A DNA stretch of 20,131 bases from Coprococcus sp. (GCA_016296785.1 JAEDHX010000032.1:1-20131); one strand, 5' to 3'. Shown: positions 6,321 through 13,934, counted from the stretch's first letter. A program made the numbers and translations. Notes: generated by a model from the letters alone, not told the origin.

Positions 6321-7106
6321 TTATTTAGTTTTTCGTTCTAAAAGAGCTATTGAAACATAATGCTTTATATTGAATTCTTCTTTATAATTATTTGTTATCA
6401 TTTGCCAATGTTCCATCTCCCATTTCCTCAGTTCTTCTTCTGACATCGAAGCACCCACACCTCTGCATGCACGCATCCTTCCATGCCAGCTCTCTCTTGT
6501 AAATGGTACAGCTACGCGAAACTCCTCTCTTGATACAAGGTTAAAGAATTCCAAATATTCATCAGGAACCCACACAGGATGTACAGTATCACCACAGCCT
6601 GTCCATTTTGGATTATATTTAAGGATTATCTCTTCACTCTTTCCTGCGATTTCATCTTCAAAAGGCAGCCACCCCATATATAAAATGAGAAAATGCCCAC
6701 CTGGTTTTATCATACTGGCAAATTTAGGCGCAGTAACCTTATGGTCAGGATACCATATGCACTGACACGCAGTTATAACATCGAATGTATCATCAGGGAA
6801 ATCAACATCCTCTGCCCTGCAGGTGAAGAAATCTATATCCATGTTATCCGAAGCAGCAAGTCTCTTTGCCTGCTCAATCTGATTTTCTGATATATCCGTA
6901 CCAGTCCATTTTGCTCCATATTCATACATATTACGTGGCAAAACTCCGGTTCCGGTGCCGATATCAAGAACCTTTTGTCCATCCTTACACAAACCCAGAT
7001 TTAATATGTACCGGTAGAACTCCTTCGGATAAATATCTCTGTATTTTGCATAATCCTCAGAAGTTTTCCCCCAGTCAAAGGTTTTTCCGTTATCCAAATC
7101 TACCAT
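6321..7106 (-). CDS. Class I SAM-dependent methyltransferase
   Basis: A 261-residue Rossmann-fold methyltransferase. Motif I VLDIGTGTG (46-54) binds AdoMet, the acidic residue of motif II is D71 (GTDISENQI), and motif IV-like FDVITACQCIWYPDH and post-I FFTCRAEDVDFPD follow. The C-terminal third (PKWTGCGDTVHPVW, RESWHGRMRACRGVGAS) is typical of the small-molecule-type UbiE/Tam-like group. It is not an Erm rRNA methylase. The substrate cannot be told from sequence. Its ATG is only 2 nt after the MFS stop codon, with AAGGA located inside the pump gene, so the two are translationally coupled. This suggests they handle the same compound (inference). Confidence 0.85.
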   Translation of the reverse strand: MVDLDNGKTFDWGKTSEDYAKYRDIYPKEFYRYILNLGLCKDGQKVLDIGTGTGVLPRNMYEYGAKWTGTDISENQIEQAKRLAASDNMDIDFFTCRAEDVDFPDDTFDVITACQCIWYPDHKVTAPKFASMIKPGGHFLILYMGWLPFEDEIAGKSEEIILKYNPKWTGCGDTVHPVWVPDEYLEFFNLVSREEFRVAVPFTRESWHGRMRACRGVGASMSEEELRKWEMEHWQMITNNYKEEFNIKHYVSIALLERKTK

Positions 7107-7108
7107 GA

Positions 7109-8404
7109 TTAATAATCCTTATATTTATACTTATTTAATCTAATCCCCATAAGAAGGCAATGCGCAATTCCTAGAATCCCCAAAATAAACAAGGTCATAG
7201 CAGCGCCTGAACCTTTTCCCTGTCCAAATAATAGTGACAAAACACCGTTATCACTATGAAGCTGCATATATGGTTCACAAATATTATCAACCATAAATCC
7301 GCCAAGGAACAATCCTATAGGGATTGTAAAAAACTGCAATGTATTTCTGCACGCATATACCCTTCCCTGCAACTCAACAGGTACAGAATTTCTGAATATA
7401 ACATCATAATTCGCACTCATTATAGGAACGACAATCCAGCCTATTACCTGCCCTATACACCAAACCCAGGGTTCTCTACAAAATGCCAACATGAAATTCT
7501 CTGTTCCCATTGAAAATAGCATCGTGCCATATATTATCTTCATTCTATCCTTAGGCTTTGGCAATAATGATACAACAATGCTTCCAATTACCATAGCGAC
7601 ACCTGAAAAAGCACTTACAATTCCAAGAACTGACGCACCGCCCTTTGGATTTGGCAATATATAAGCAGGCAAAACAGCATCAACTGCTGAGGCAACAAGA
7701 TTGATTCCTGACATAAATAAAATCATTGTCATAACCATTGGTGTTTTTTTGAGGAACCTTAAGCCTTCCTTCGCAAGTGTAAATACTCCTTCCTTCTCTT
7801 TTGAACGCACCTCCGGCACCTTGATAAAGAATAACAATGCAAAAAATGCTATTGCAAAGCTTCCAAGATCAAATGCTATTACAACACCTAAGCCTGCCAA
7901 AGAATATAAAGCTGTTGCAATCAGTGGATTAAGTATTGAGATAAGCGACCTGGAGAGTGAATGGAGTCCACTAACTCTCTGATAGTGTTTCTTTGGAGTC
8001 AATAGTGTATTTGCAACCTCTGATGCAGGCTGTTGAACCGTATTCATAAGTCCGGAAATAACATTTATTGCATACAAATGCCATACCTCAAGCATCTTTG
8101 TAAGAAAAAGAATAAGCACTGTAATCGTACAGGTTGCTGCCAGAAAATCGCACACAAGCATAGTCTTCTTCTTATCAAACTTATCTGTTAATGCTCCTGC
8201 AAAAATGCTCATAACAACATAAGGCAGATACGAACAAATCGTAAGTGCTGCCGTGCTAAGTGCAGAACCGGTTTCTTCATAAAGCCACAAAGCAAGCGCA
8301 AACCCGGTCAAAGAGCTTCCTAGCTGCGACAAGCTCTGCGTACTCCACAATATCAAAAAACTTCTTAATTCTTTTATATTCTTTCTAATTGATTTAAATT
8401 TCAT
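7109..8404 (-). CDS. MFS transporter, drug-efflux type (DHA3/Mef-like)
   Basis: A 431-residue multi-pass membrane protein with about 12 hydrophobic segments. The loop between segments 2 and 3 carries the MFS signature as GALTDKFDKKKTML (around residues 70-83). The N-terminus (RSFLILWSTQSLSQLGSSLTGFALALWLYEETGS) matches the pattern of macrolide-efflux (Mef) and related DHA3 proteins. Proton-driven export of a drug or toxic metabolite is the family expectation; the substrate is unknown. AAGGAG (8412-8417) precedes the ATG. The upstream region holds two promoter-like elements and a possible leader-peptide attenuator, which is common for antibiotic-inducible pumps. It heads an operon with the methyltransferase. 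Confidence 0.9.
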   Translation of the reverse strand: MKFKSIRKNIKELRSFLILWSTQSLSQLGSSLTGFALALWLYEETGSALSTAALTICSYLPYVVMSIFAGALTDKFDKKKTMLVCDFLAATCTITVLILFLTKMLEVWHLYAINVISGLMNTVQQPASEVANTLLTPKKHYQRVSGLHSLSRSLISILNPLIATALYSLAGLGVVIAFDLGSFAIAFFALLFFIKVPEVRSKEKEGVFTLAKEGLRFLKKTPMVMTMILFMSGINLVASAVDAVLPAYILPNPKGGASVLGIVSAFSGVAMVIGSIVVSLLPKPKDRMKIIYGTMLFSMGTENFMLAFCREPWVWCIGQVIGWIVVPIMSANYDVIFRNSVPVELQGRVYACRNTLQFFTIPIGLFLGGFMVDNICEPYMQLHSDNGVLSLLFGQGKGSGAAMTLFILGILGIAHCLLMGIRLNKYKYKDY

Positions 8405-8451
8405 TTCTTTGCTCCTTATCGTAAATAATAATTTTCTACTAACGAAGCAAA

Positions 8452-8503
8452 GTCTGAGGATATATTATATTCCTCCATACAGTCCCTCAGACTCTGCATG
8501 GAG
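8452..8503 (-). promoter_or_regulatory. Mutually exclusive hairpins in the pump leader (attenuator candidate)
   Basis: In the RNA read from the minus strand, hairpin A pairs CTCCATGCAGAGTC (8490-8503) with GGACTGTATGGAG (8473-8485), with minor mismatches. Hairpin B pairs GTCTGAGG (8485-8492) with CCTCAGAC (8452-8459), a perfect 8 bp. The shared bases 8485-8492 mean both cannot form at once, and the arm of hairpin A overlaps the last codons of a 12-codon leader ORF. A smaller hairpin GAGGA...TCCTC also fits between. No U-run follows hairpin B, so control would more likely act on translation or transcript folding than as a simple terminator. Confidence 0.5.
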
Positions 8504-8525
8504 CTGTTGCAATACAAAGTATCAT
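8487..8525 (-). CDS. Possible leader peptide of the MFS pump (12 aa)
   Basis: A short ORF, MILCIATAPCRV, about 80 nt upstream of the pump start. AAAGGG (8538-8543) lies 12 nt before its ATG, somewhat long for initiation. The same 14 bases that carry this site (8538-8551) recur in front of the uvrA-like gene at 6257-6270. Its last codons lie in one arm of a hairpin that competes with another, the architecture of ribosome-stalling leaders such as those of erm, msr and lmrB-type genes. Translation is inferred, not shown. Confidence 0.4.
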   Translation of the reverse strand: MILCIATAPCRV

Positions 8526-8587
8526 ATGTTTTTACATCCCTTTCACATATATTTATCATACCGGCTTACTATCAATAATCACTTCAC

Positions 8588-8618
8588 CGGAATCATGCTC
8601 CCCTAAGGTACGAGTCAA
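8588..8618 (-). promoter_or_regulatory. MerR-type operator upstream of the MFS pump
   Basis: A 21-bp element (8598-8618, core CTCCCCTAAGG on the plus strand) matching the one at 6294-6314 in 20 of 21 positions. It includes TTGACT (8613-8618) as the -35 in minus-strand orientation. Unlike the other copy, the hexamer 19 bp downstream is ATTCCG, a poor -10; the better CATGAT lies only 15 bp away. It may therefore be an operator or a very weak activated promoter, with the consensus promoter 30 bp upstream supplying basal transcription. Confidence 0.55.
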
Positions 8619-8648
8619 GCGTAATTTTAGCAAACGACCGTTTTCTAT

Positions 8649-8678
8649 ATTATAATTATTGTGATTTCACATTGTCAA
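8649..8678 (-). promoter_or_regulatory. Consensus promoter upstream of the MFS pump, with spacer dyad
   Basis: On the minus strand, -35 TTGACA (8673-8678) and -10 TATAAT (8649-8654), both perfect, are separated by 18 bp. The spacer contains the inverted repeat TGTGA-TT-TCACA (8660-8671), placed exactly where a repressor would block polymerase. It reads toward the pump through the MerR-type element and the leader ORF. Confidence 0.65.
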
Positions 8679-8753
8679 GTTGAACCTTGTTGGTCTGGAG
8701 GAAATGCTGAAAATGTCATTAATTTTCTATTCTTCATCTTATTCAAGCACAAC

Positions 8754-8786
8754 AAAAAGAAGCCCTGCATTTTAATGCAAGGCTTC
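8754..8786 (-). terminator. Rho-independent terminator of glnN
   Basis: In minus-strand RNA, GAAGCCTTGCATT pairs with ATGCAGGGCTTC across a short A-rich loop, followed by a run of U (8754-8758). It sits about 35 nt after the glnN stop codon and insulates the pump promoter region. Confidence 0.85.
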
Positions 8787-8821
8787 ATAAATATCTATAA
8801 TTTATAGTTTTATTATCTCAT

Positions 8822-10930
8822 TTACTGCTCGAATAACAGCTGCTCGTATGTTGGGAATGGCCATGCTCCCTTTGGAAGCTCCTTCTCAAGCTCATCAGCA
8901 GGCTTTCTTACAGCATCGAAGGCTACAAATACAACATCATGGTAGTATTTTGCCCATTTCTGAACGTCCTCTTCGTAATCAGCAGCCTTAGCAACTAATT
9001 CCTCAAGCGCAACTGTTGCCTGCTTAAGCTCTGATAACTTCTCTGAAATAGTATTTAAGAGAGATACCTGAACTGTAGGCTCAATGCCAAGAGCCTTAAT
9101 CTCTGATGCACCCTTTGCAAGCTCTGCCTGATATGACATAACTGCAGGAATAATTTCTTCATTTGCCATCTCAATCATAGTAAGTGCTTCGATATTAATC
9201 TTCTTACCATAGTTCTCAAGCATTACATCAGCTCTTGCCTGAAGCTCAGCCTTATTCATTACGCCAAGGCCTTCGAAAATGCTGACATTCTTATCTGTTG
9301 CAAGATAAGGAACTGCATCAACCATACACTTGATATTTGGAAGGCCACGTCTTTCTGCTTCAGCAACCCATTCATCTGAATAGCCGTTTCCGTTGAATAT
9401 AATTCTCTGATGCTCTGTAAGAAGCTCACGAACCATCTTCTTAACAGCTGCTTCAAAATCATCTGCCTTCTCAAGCTCTTCTGTCATCTTCTTTAACTGG
9501 TCAGCAACTATTGTGTTAAGTACCATCATAGGAAATGCTATTGACTGAGTTGAACCAACCATTCTAAACTCAAACTTATTTCCTGTAAATGCAAATGGTG
9601 AAGTTCTGTTTCTATCTGTTGCATCCATTGTAAATGTTGGAAGTGTGCTTGCACCTGAAACGTACTTCTTACCCTTAAGTGAAGATGTTGCCTCACCCTT
9701 CTCAATAATCTGATTAACTATGTCTTCGAGCTGCTCACCAAGATAAGCTGAAATAATAGCAGGTGGTGCTTCATTTGCTCCAAGTCTGTGGTCATTACCG
9801 GCTGATGAAGCAGAAAGTCTAAGCAGCTCAGCATTATTATCAACTGCTGCAAGAACTGCTGCAAGGAAGAACTGGAACTGAAGGTTCTTCTCAGGCTCCT
9901 TGCCCGGATCAATAAGATTCTCGCCATCATCTGTTGAAATAGACCAGTTATTATGCTTTCCTGAACCATTTACACCTGCAAATGGCTTCTCATAAAGCAG
10001 ACATTCAAGATTATGCTTAGCAGCTACCTTCTTCATTGTTGCCATTACAAGGTGGTTCTGGTCAGTAGCTACATTTGTGGTTGAGAAAATAGGTGCAAGC
10101 TCATGCTGAGCAGGTGCAACCTCATTATGCTGTGTTTTTGCAAGAATACCAAACTTCCAAAGCTCTTCATTAAGCTCTGTCATGTATTCTGCAATCTTAT
10201 CCTTAATCGCACCGAAATACTGATCATCAAGCTCCTGTCCTTTTGGAGGCATTGAACCAAATAATGTACGGCCGCACATCTTAAGGTCAGTTCTCTGTGC
10301 AAATTTGTCTTTATCGATAAGGAAGTATTCCTGCTCCGGTCCTACTGATGCGGTAACCTTAGTTGCTGTTGTATTACCAAACATCTTAAGTGCTTTAAGA
10401 GCCTCTTTATTAATTGCATCCATTGAACGAAGAAGAGGTGTCTTATAGTCAAGTGATTCACCTGTGTATGATGTAAATGCTGCCGGTATACAAAGGATAC
10501 ATGTTCCTTCTGCAGTATTCTTTACAAATGCAGGAGATGTACAATCCCAAGCTGTATAGCCTCTTGCTGAACATGTCTCACGAAGACCTCCTGATGGGAA
10601 TGATGATGCATCAGGCTCAGCCTTAATAAGCTCTTTACCTGTAAACTGAAGAATAACTCCTCCATCTCCTACTGTACTTACAAATGAATCATGCTTCTCT
10701 GCTGTTGTCTCTGTAAGTGGCTGGAACCAATGTGTATAATGAGTAGCACCAAGCTCCATAGCCCACTCTTTCATAGCTGCAGCAACTGAATCTGCAATAC
10801 TAACATCAAGTGGCTCTCCCTTATCAATTGTGGCCCTAAGTGATTTATACACTGCCTTTGGGAGACGCTCTCTCATATCCTGATCTGAAAATACATGTGA
10901 GCCAAATACGGCTGAAATTTTGTTCATCAT
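8822..10930 (-). CDS. glnN: Glutamine synthetase, type III
   Basis: ATP-dependent ligation of ammonia to glutamate, the main ammonium-assimilation step; cytoplasmic and a large oligomer in this family. Length of 702 residues fits GSIII, not the roughly 450 of GSI. GSIII-specific blocks are visible: SFPSGGLRETCSARGYTAWD (110-129), GPEQEYF (197-203), NEVAPAQHELAP (269-280), NGSGKHNNWS (321-330, catalytic core) and, further on, NRTSPFAFTGNKFEFRMVGS. Starts MMNK; either ATG could be used. It is flanked by a 3' terminator and by a leader with a terminator-like hairpin, so it appears monocistronic with attenuated expression, plausibly nitrogen-controlled. No nitrogen regulator or ammonium transporter lies nearby. 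Confidence 0.96.
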   Translation of the reverse strand: MMNKISAVFGSHVFSDQDMRERLPKAVYKSLRATIDKGEPLDVSIADSVAAAMKEWAMELGATHYTHWFQPLTETTAEKHDSFVSTVGDGGVILQFTGKELIKAEPDASSFPSGGLRETCSARGYTAWDCTSPAFVKNTAEGTCILCIPAAFTSYTGESLDYKTPLLRSMDAINKEALKALKMFGNTTATKVTASVGPEQEYFLIDKDKFAQRTDLKMCGRTLFGSMPPKGQELDDQYFGAIKDKIAEYMTELNEELWKFGILAKTQHNEVAPAQHELAPIFSTTNVATDQNHLVMATMKKVAAKHNLECLLYEKPFAGVNGSGKHNNWSISTDDGENLIDPGKEPEKNLQFQFFLAAVLAAVDNNAELLRLSASSAGNDHRLGANEAPPAIISAYLGEQLEDIVNQIIEKGEATSSLKGKKYVSGASTLPTFTMDATDRNRTSPFAFTGNKFEFRMVGSTQSIAFPMMVLNTIVADQLKKMTEELEKADDFEAAVKKMVRELLTEHQRIIFNGNGYSDEWVAEAERRGLPNIKCMVDAVPYLATDKNVSIFEGLGVMNKAELQARADVMLENYGKKINIEALTMIEMANEEIIPAVMSYQAELAKGASEIKALGIEPTVQVSLLNTISEKLSELKQATVALEELVAKAADYEEDVQKWAKYYHDVVFVAFDAVRKPADELEKELPKGAWPFPTYEQLLFEQ

Positions 10931-11014
10931 AAACTTATACTTCCTTTCTTACTTTGTATTTGAAGTAGCGGAAGCTTATATCCTTCTTTGTTTCTAGCTA
11001 TGTATTGTTTCTTA

Positions 11015-11053
11015 CAAAAAAAGAAAAGGTGTCCTCTAAACGAGAACACCTTT
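11015..11053 (-). terminator. Terminator-like hairpin in the glnN leader
   Basis: Minus-strand RNA: AAAGGTGTTCTC, loop GTTTA, GAGGACACCTTT (11025-11053), followed by CTTTTTTT. It stands about 85 nt before glnN and about 125 nt after the lipoprotein stop codon. It could simply end the tyrS-lipoprotein transcript. However, a promoter-like pair lies upstream of it at 11085-11113, which would make it an attenuator inside the glnN leader. A competing hairpin GAAC-AAAGGT-GTTC can form from the 5' arm. Confidence 0.75.
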
Positions 11054-11084
11054 GTTCGCTTCACACTATTTATTTGTTGTAAAT

Positions 11085-11113
11085 AAAATACTACCTTTGT
11101 TTCAAAAAATCAA
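11085..11113 (-). promoter_or_regulatory. Putative glnN promoter upstream of the attenuator
   Basis: On the minus strand, -35 TTGATT (11108-11113), 17-bp spacer, -10 TATTTT (11085-11090). Just downstream is a perfect AU hairpin TTTATTT-ACAAC-AAATAAA. No equally good promoter was seen between the terminator hairpin and the glnN start, which favours this one. Confidence 0.45.
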
Positions 11114-11177
11114 CCCCTAAAATTAATTTTTTTAAGAAATTTTTATGAGGCTGTATTTTAGTATTATTCCAATCCAC

Positions 11178-12557
11178 TTATTTAGCAGGTGCCGGTGCGG
11201 CAAATATTGCAACATCTGCTACAGTCTTCAGGCGCTCTTCATCACTATATACTGAATCTGATCCTGAATACTTTTCTCCTGCAGCAATAGTATCATAATT
11301 ATAGTCATAAGAAACATCAACAATATTTCCATTTGAATCAATTAATACACATGCTACTGTTCCAATTATCATATCAATACTATTTACACTACCAATTGAG
11401 TATTCAACAGTAAGATATCCATCGCTTGGATTACCTTTAACACTATAATCTGCCACCCAAGGTTCATATCCATCAGATGGATCAGTATCAAGCTTAGCAT
11501 TTTCCCAATGTATTCTTCCATCAGGGATATCATCACATAAAATAGTATATATAACAGTATTACCATTACATAAAGTTTCCGTATATACCGTTGTATTACC
11601 GACCTCAGAGCCATCTGATGCAAGCGCTGTCGCATCACCCTGGAATGCAACAGGATCGCTATACAAGTTCGTAAATGCAATTGCCAGGCCATACTGTCCA
11701 TAAGAGAACGTAGGTGCAACACTAATTACAAATCCCGGATAATCTGCAAAAGGTGAATACTGTACTCCCCAGTTAATTTTACTATAATCTGTATTAAGAG
11801 CATCCATCTGCTTTTGCACATCAGGATCTAATGAGGAATTTGTTGTTGCTCCTGTGTTACCGGAATCCTCTGTTACATCCTCAGTATCTTCTGTTTCTTC
11901 CTCTGTTACAGCAACATCTTCTGTAGTCTCTATATCCTCTGTTGTAATTTCTGTATCAACAGGATTATTTCCATCTGAGCTTTCCTTGTATGCATATATA
12001 TCAGAAGAAGCGCCTTCAATCGGAGTACCTCTAAAAGCAACAAGCCTGAAAGCATCACTATCGCCCTTTGTTTCCATTACCATACCACAGTCAAGACCGC
12101 AGTCAGCCATATAAGAAAATACGTCAGTTGAACCATCAGCATTTTCTCTGTAGAAGAAATCTCTATTATTTATTGTCTTTACATCGTTAATATCAGCAAC
12201 ATATATCTGATAACCGGTTTTTTCCATACATCCTACATATAATACGATTTCTCCATCCTTATCAAGAATATTGAAGCCGCCATTTTCATTCTGAAGTTCA
12301 AATTTATGTCCTTCTGATGTATCAACATAAACTAACATCTCACCATATGAACCAAGAGTGAATTTGTAGCATAAGTTACTTGATTTTGCAAAGCTACCCT
12401 TTTCGGCAGCTGCATCAGGAAACAAATCCTTATACGACTCCTTCTTACCTTTTGAATCATCGTCTTTGCCGCCAATTTTTATTTCACATCCTGTAACACT
12501 AAGCAATGTTACTAATAATGTCATTAGAACAATAAGACTCTTTATTGTTTTCTTCAT
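11178..12557 (-). CDS. Lipoprotein with Thr/Glu-rich linker, function unknown
   Basis: A 459-residue exported lipoprotein. A signal peptide (MKKTIKSLIVLMTLLVTLLS) ends in lipobox VTGC, so Cys24 would be lipidated and the protein anchored outside the membrane. After an N-terminal globular part comes a strongly acidic linker rich in T, E and D (for example TEITTEDIETTEDVAVTEEE), then a beta-rich C-terminal domain (WGVQYSPFADYPGFVISVAP onward) resembling secreted beta-sandwich modules. I do not recognise the family. I chose the ATG at 12555-12557 because GGGGAGG (12565-12571) precedes it by about 7 nt; the longer GTG start at 12578 would put that site inside the gene. It follows tyrS by 30 nt, so co-transcription is likely. 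Confidence 0.88.
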   Translation of the reverse strand: MKKTIKSLIVLMTLLVTLLSVTGCEIKIGGKDDDSKGKKESYKDLFPDAAAEKGSFAKSSNLCYKFTLGSYGEMLVYVDTSEGHKFELQNENGGFNILDKDGEIVLYVGCMEKTGYQIYVADINDVKTINNRDFFYRENADGSTDVFSYMADCGLDCGMVMETKGDSDAFRLVAFRGTPIEGASSDIYAYKESSDGNNPVDTEITTEDIETTEDVAVTEEETEDTEDVTEDSGNTGATTNSSLDPDVQKQMDALNTDYSKINWGVQYSPFADYPGFVISVAPTFSYGQYGLAIAFTNLYSDPVAFQGDATALASDGSEVGNTTVYTETLCNGNTVIYTILCDDIPDGRIHWENAKLDTDPSDGYEPWVADYSVKGNPSDGYLTVEYSIGSVNSIDMIIGTVACVLIDSNGNIVDVSYDYNYDTIAAGEKYSGSDSVYSDEERLKTVADVAIFAAPAPAK

Positions 12558-12587
12558 AATATGACCTCCCCACTTCACAAAATGCTA

Positions 12588-13808
12588 TTACAAGCTTACT
12601 TTTCTGAAGTTCTTCTTGCCACGTCTTACAACTATTCCTTCGCCGGCAAACTTATCCTGTGGGATTGTAACTGATATATCAGATACCTTATCTCCATCTA
12701 CAGCAACACCGCCCTGTTCAACAGCTCTTCTTCCTTCGTTTCTTGATGTAACAAGACCTGACTTAACAAGAACAGATACGATATCAATTGAACCTTCTTT
12801 GAAATCATCCCCAGTTAATGTAACAGATGGCATATCAGCTGCAACTCCCTTAGAGAAAAGCGCTCTTGCACTCTCCTGAGCCTTAACAGCCTCTTCCTCG
12901 CCATGAACAAGCTTTGTAAGCTCATAAGCAAGGATTTCTTTTGCCTGATTTAACTGGCTTCCTTCCCAGCTGTCCATCTTGTCAATTTCTTCAAGTGGAA
13001 GGAAAGTAAGCATTCTGATACATTTAAGTACATCTGCATCGGCAACATTTCTCCAATACTGGTAGAACTCGAAAGGTGAAGTCTTATTTGGATCAAGCCA
13101 TACAGCACCCTTTTGTGTCTTACCCATCTTCTTACCCTCTGAATTAAGAAGGAGTGTTATTGTCATTGCATATGCATCCTCCCCAAGCTTTCTTCTGATA
13201 AGCTCAGTTCCTCCAAGCATATTACTCCACTGATCATCTCCACCAAACTGCATATTACAGCCATACTTCTGATATAATGCATAGAAATCGTAGCTCTGCA
13301 TAATCATATAGTTGAATTCAAGGAAGCTGAGTCCCTTCTCCATACGTTGCTTATAGCACTCAGCACGAAGCATATTGTTAACGGAAAAGCATGCTCCAAC
13401 CTCTCTAAGTACATCTACATAATTAAGGTCAAGCAACCAGTCAGCATTATTAACAAGTAATGCCTTACCCTCTGAAAAATCAATAAATTTACTCATCTGC
13501 TCCTTGAAGCAGTCAACATTATGCTGAATTGTTTCCTTTGTCATCATCTGACGCATATCAGTACGTCCTGATGGATCACCAATCATAGCAGTACCACCAC
13601 CAATTAACGCGATAGGCTTATTACCTGCCATCTGAAGTCTCTTCATAAGACAAAGTGCCATAAAGTGACCAACATGAAGACTGTCTGCTGTCGGATCAAA
13701 ACCTATATAGAAAACGGCCTTACCATTATTAACTAATTCTCTTATCTCATCCTCGTCTGTAGTCTGAGCAATAAGACCTCTTGCTACAAGTTCTTCATAA
13801 ATCTGCAT
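12588..13808 (-). CDS. tyrS: Tyrosyl-tRNA synthetase
   Basis: Class Ic aminoacyl-tRNA synthetase of 406 residues that charges tRNA-Tyr. The HIGH motif appears as HVGH (45-48) after FYIGFDPTADSL, the KMSKS loop as KMGKT (227-231), and QFGGDDQW (187-194) is the tyrosine-binding signature. A C-terminal S4-like RNA-binding domain (VKSGLVTSRNEGRRAVEQGGVAVDG) ends the protein. AGGAGGAAA precedes the ATG. The leader is only about 75 nt from its predicted promoter and shows no T-box sequence, unlike many Firmicute tyrS genes. It is followed by a lipoprotein gene 30 nt downstream. Confidence 0.97.
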   Translation of the reverse strand: MQIYEELVARGLIAQTTDEDEIRELVNNGKAVFYIGFDPTADSLHVGHFMALCLMKRLQMAGNKPIALIGGGTAMIGDPSGRTDMRQMMTKETIQHNVDCFKEQMSKFIDFSEGKALLVNNADWLLDLNYVDVLREVGACFSVNNMLRAECYKQRMEKGLSFLEFNYMIMQSYDFYALYQKYGCNMQFGGDDQWSNMLGGTELIRRKLGEDAYAMTITLLLNSEGKKMGKTQKGAVWLDPNKTSPFEFYQYWRNVADADVLKCIRMLTFLPLEEIDKMDSWEGSQLNQAKEILAYELTKLVHGEEEAVKAQESARALFSKGVAADMPSVTLTGDDFKEGSIDIVSVLVKSGLVTSRNEGRRAVEQGGVAVDGDKVSDISVTIPQDKFAGEGIVVRRGKKNFRKVSL

Positions 13809-13865
13809 CTTCTATTTCCTCCTAGTTAAATAATTCTCAATTCATTCATTGCGAATTCATTCCAC

Positions 13866-13877
13866 AATTGATCAATT
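13866..13877. repeat. Perfect 12-bp palindrome AATTGATCAATT
   Basis: A perfect dyad about 15 bp downstream of the tyrS -10 box, at or just after the likely transcription start. It could be an operator or an mRNA hairpin of low stability. No regulator for it is identified. Confidence 0.5.
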
Positions 13878-13891
13878 CGTAAAAACAGTTT

Positions 13892-13921
13892 ATTATACCA
13901 TTCATAATAATGCCTTGGCAA
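13892..13921 (-). promoter_or_regulatory. tyrS promoter
   Basis: On the minus strand, -35 TTGCCA (13916-13921), 18-bp spacer, -10 TATAAT (13892-13897). It lies in the 126-nt gap after the O-antigen-ligase-like gene, so tyrS need not depend on the cls-side transcript. The same TTGCCA hexamer is used at 19495-19500. Confidence 0.65.
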
Positions 13922-13934
13922 GAATAAAGTGTTC

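Noticed and set aside
6321..7106. Methyltransferase as an Erm-type rRNA methylase
   Set aside because: The motif set and C-terminal sequence fit the general UbiE/Tam-like small-molecule group, with no Erm-type motifs.
11854..12114. 86-codon plus-strand ORF rich in Ser and Val
   Set aside because: It is the antisense of the T/E/D-rich linker of the lipoprotein; the low-complexity composition explains the open frame.
13809..13934. T-box riboswitch upstream of tyrS
   Set aside because: The gap is only 126 nt, a promoter occupies part of it, and no T-box consensus or matching terminator is visible.
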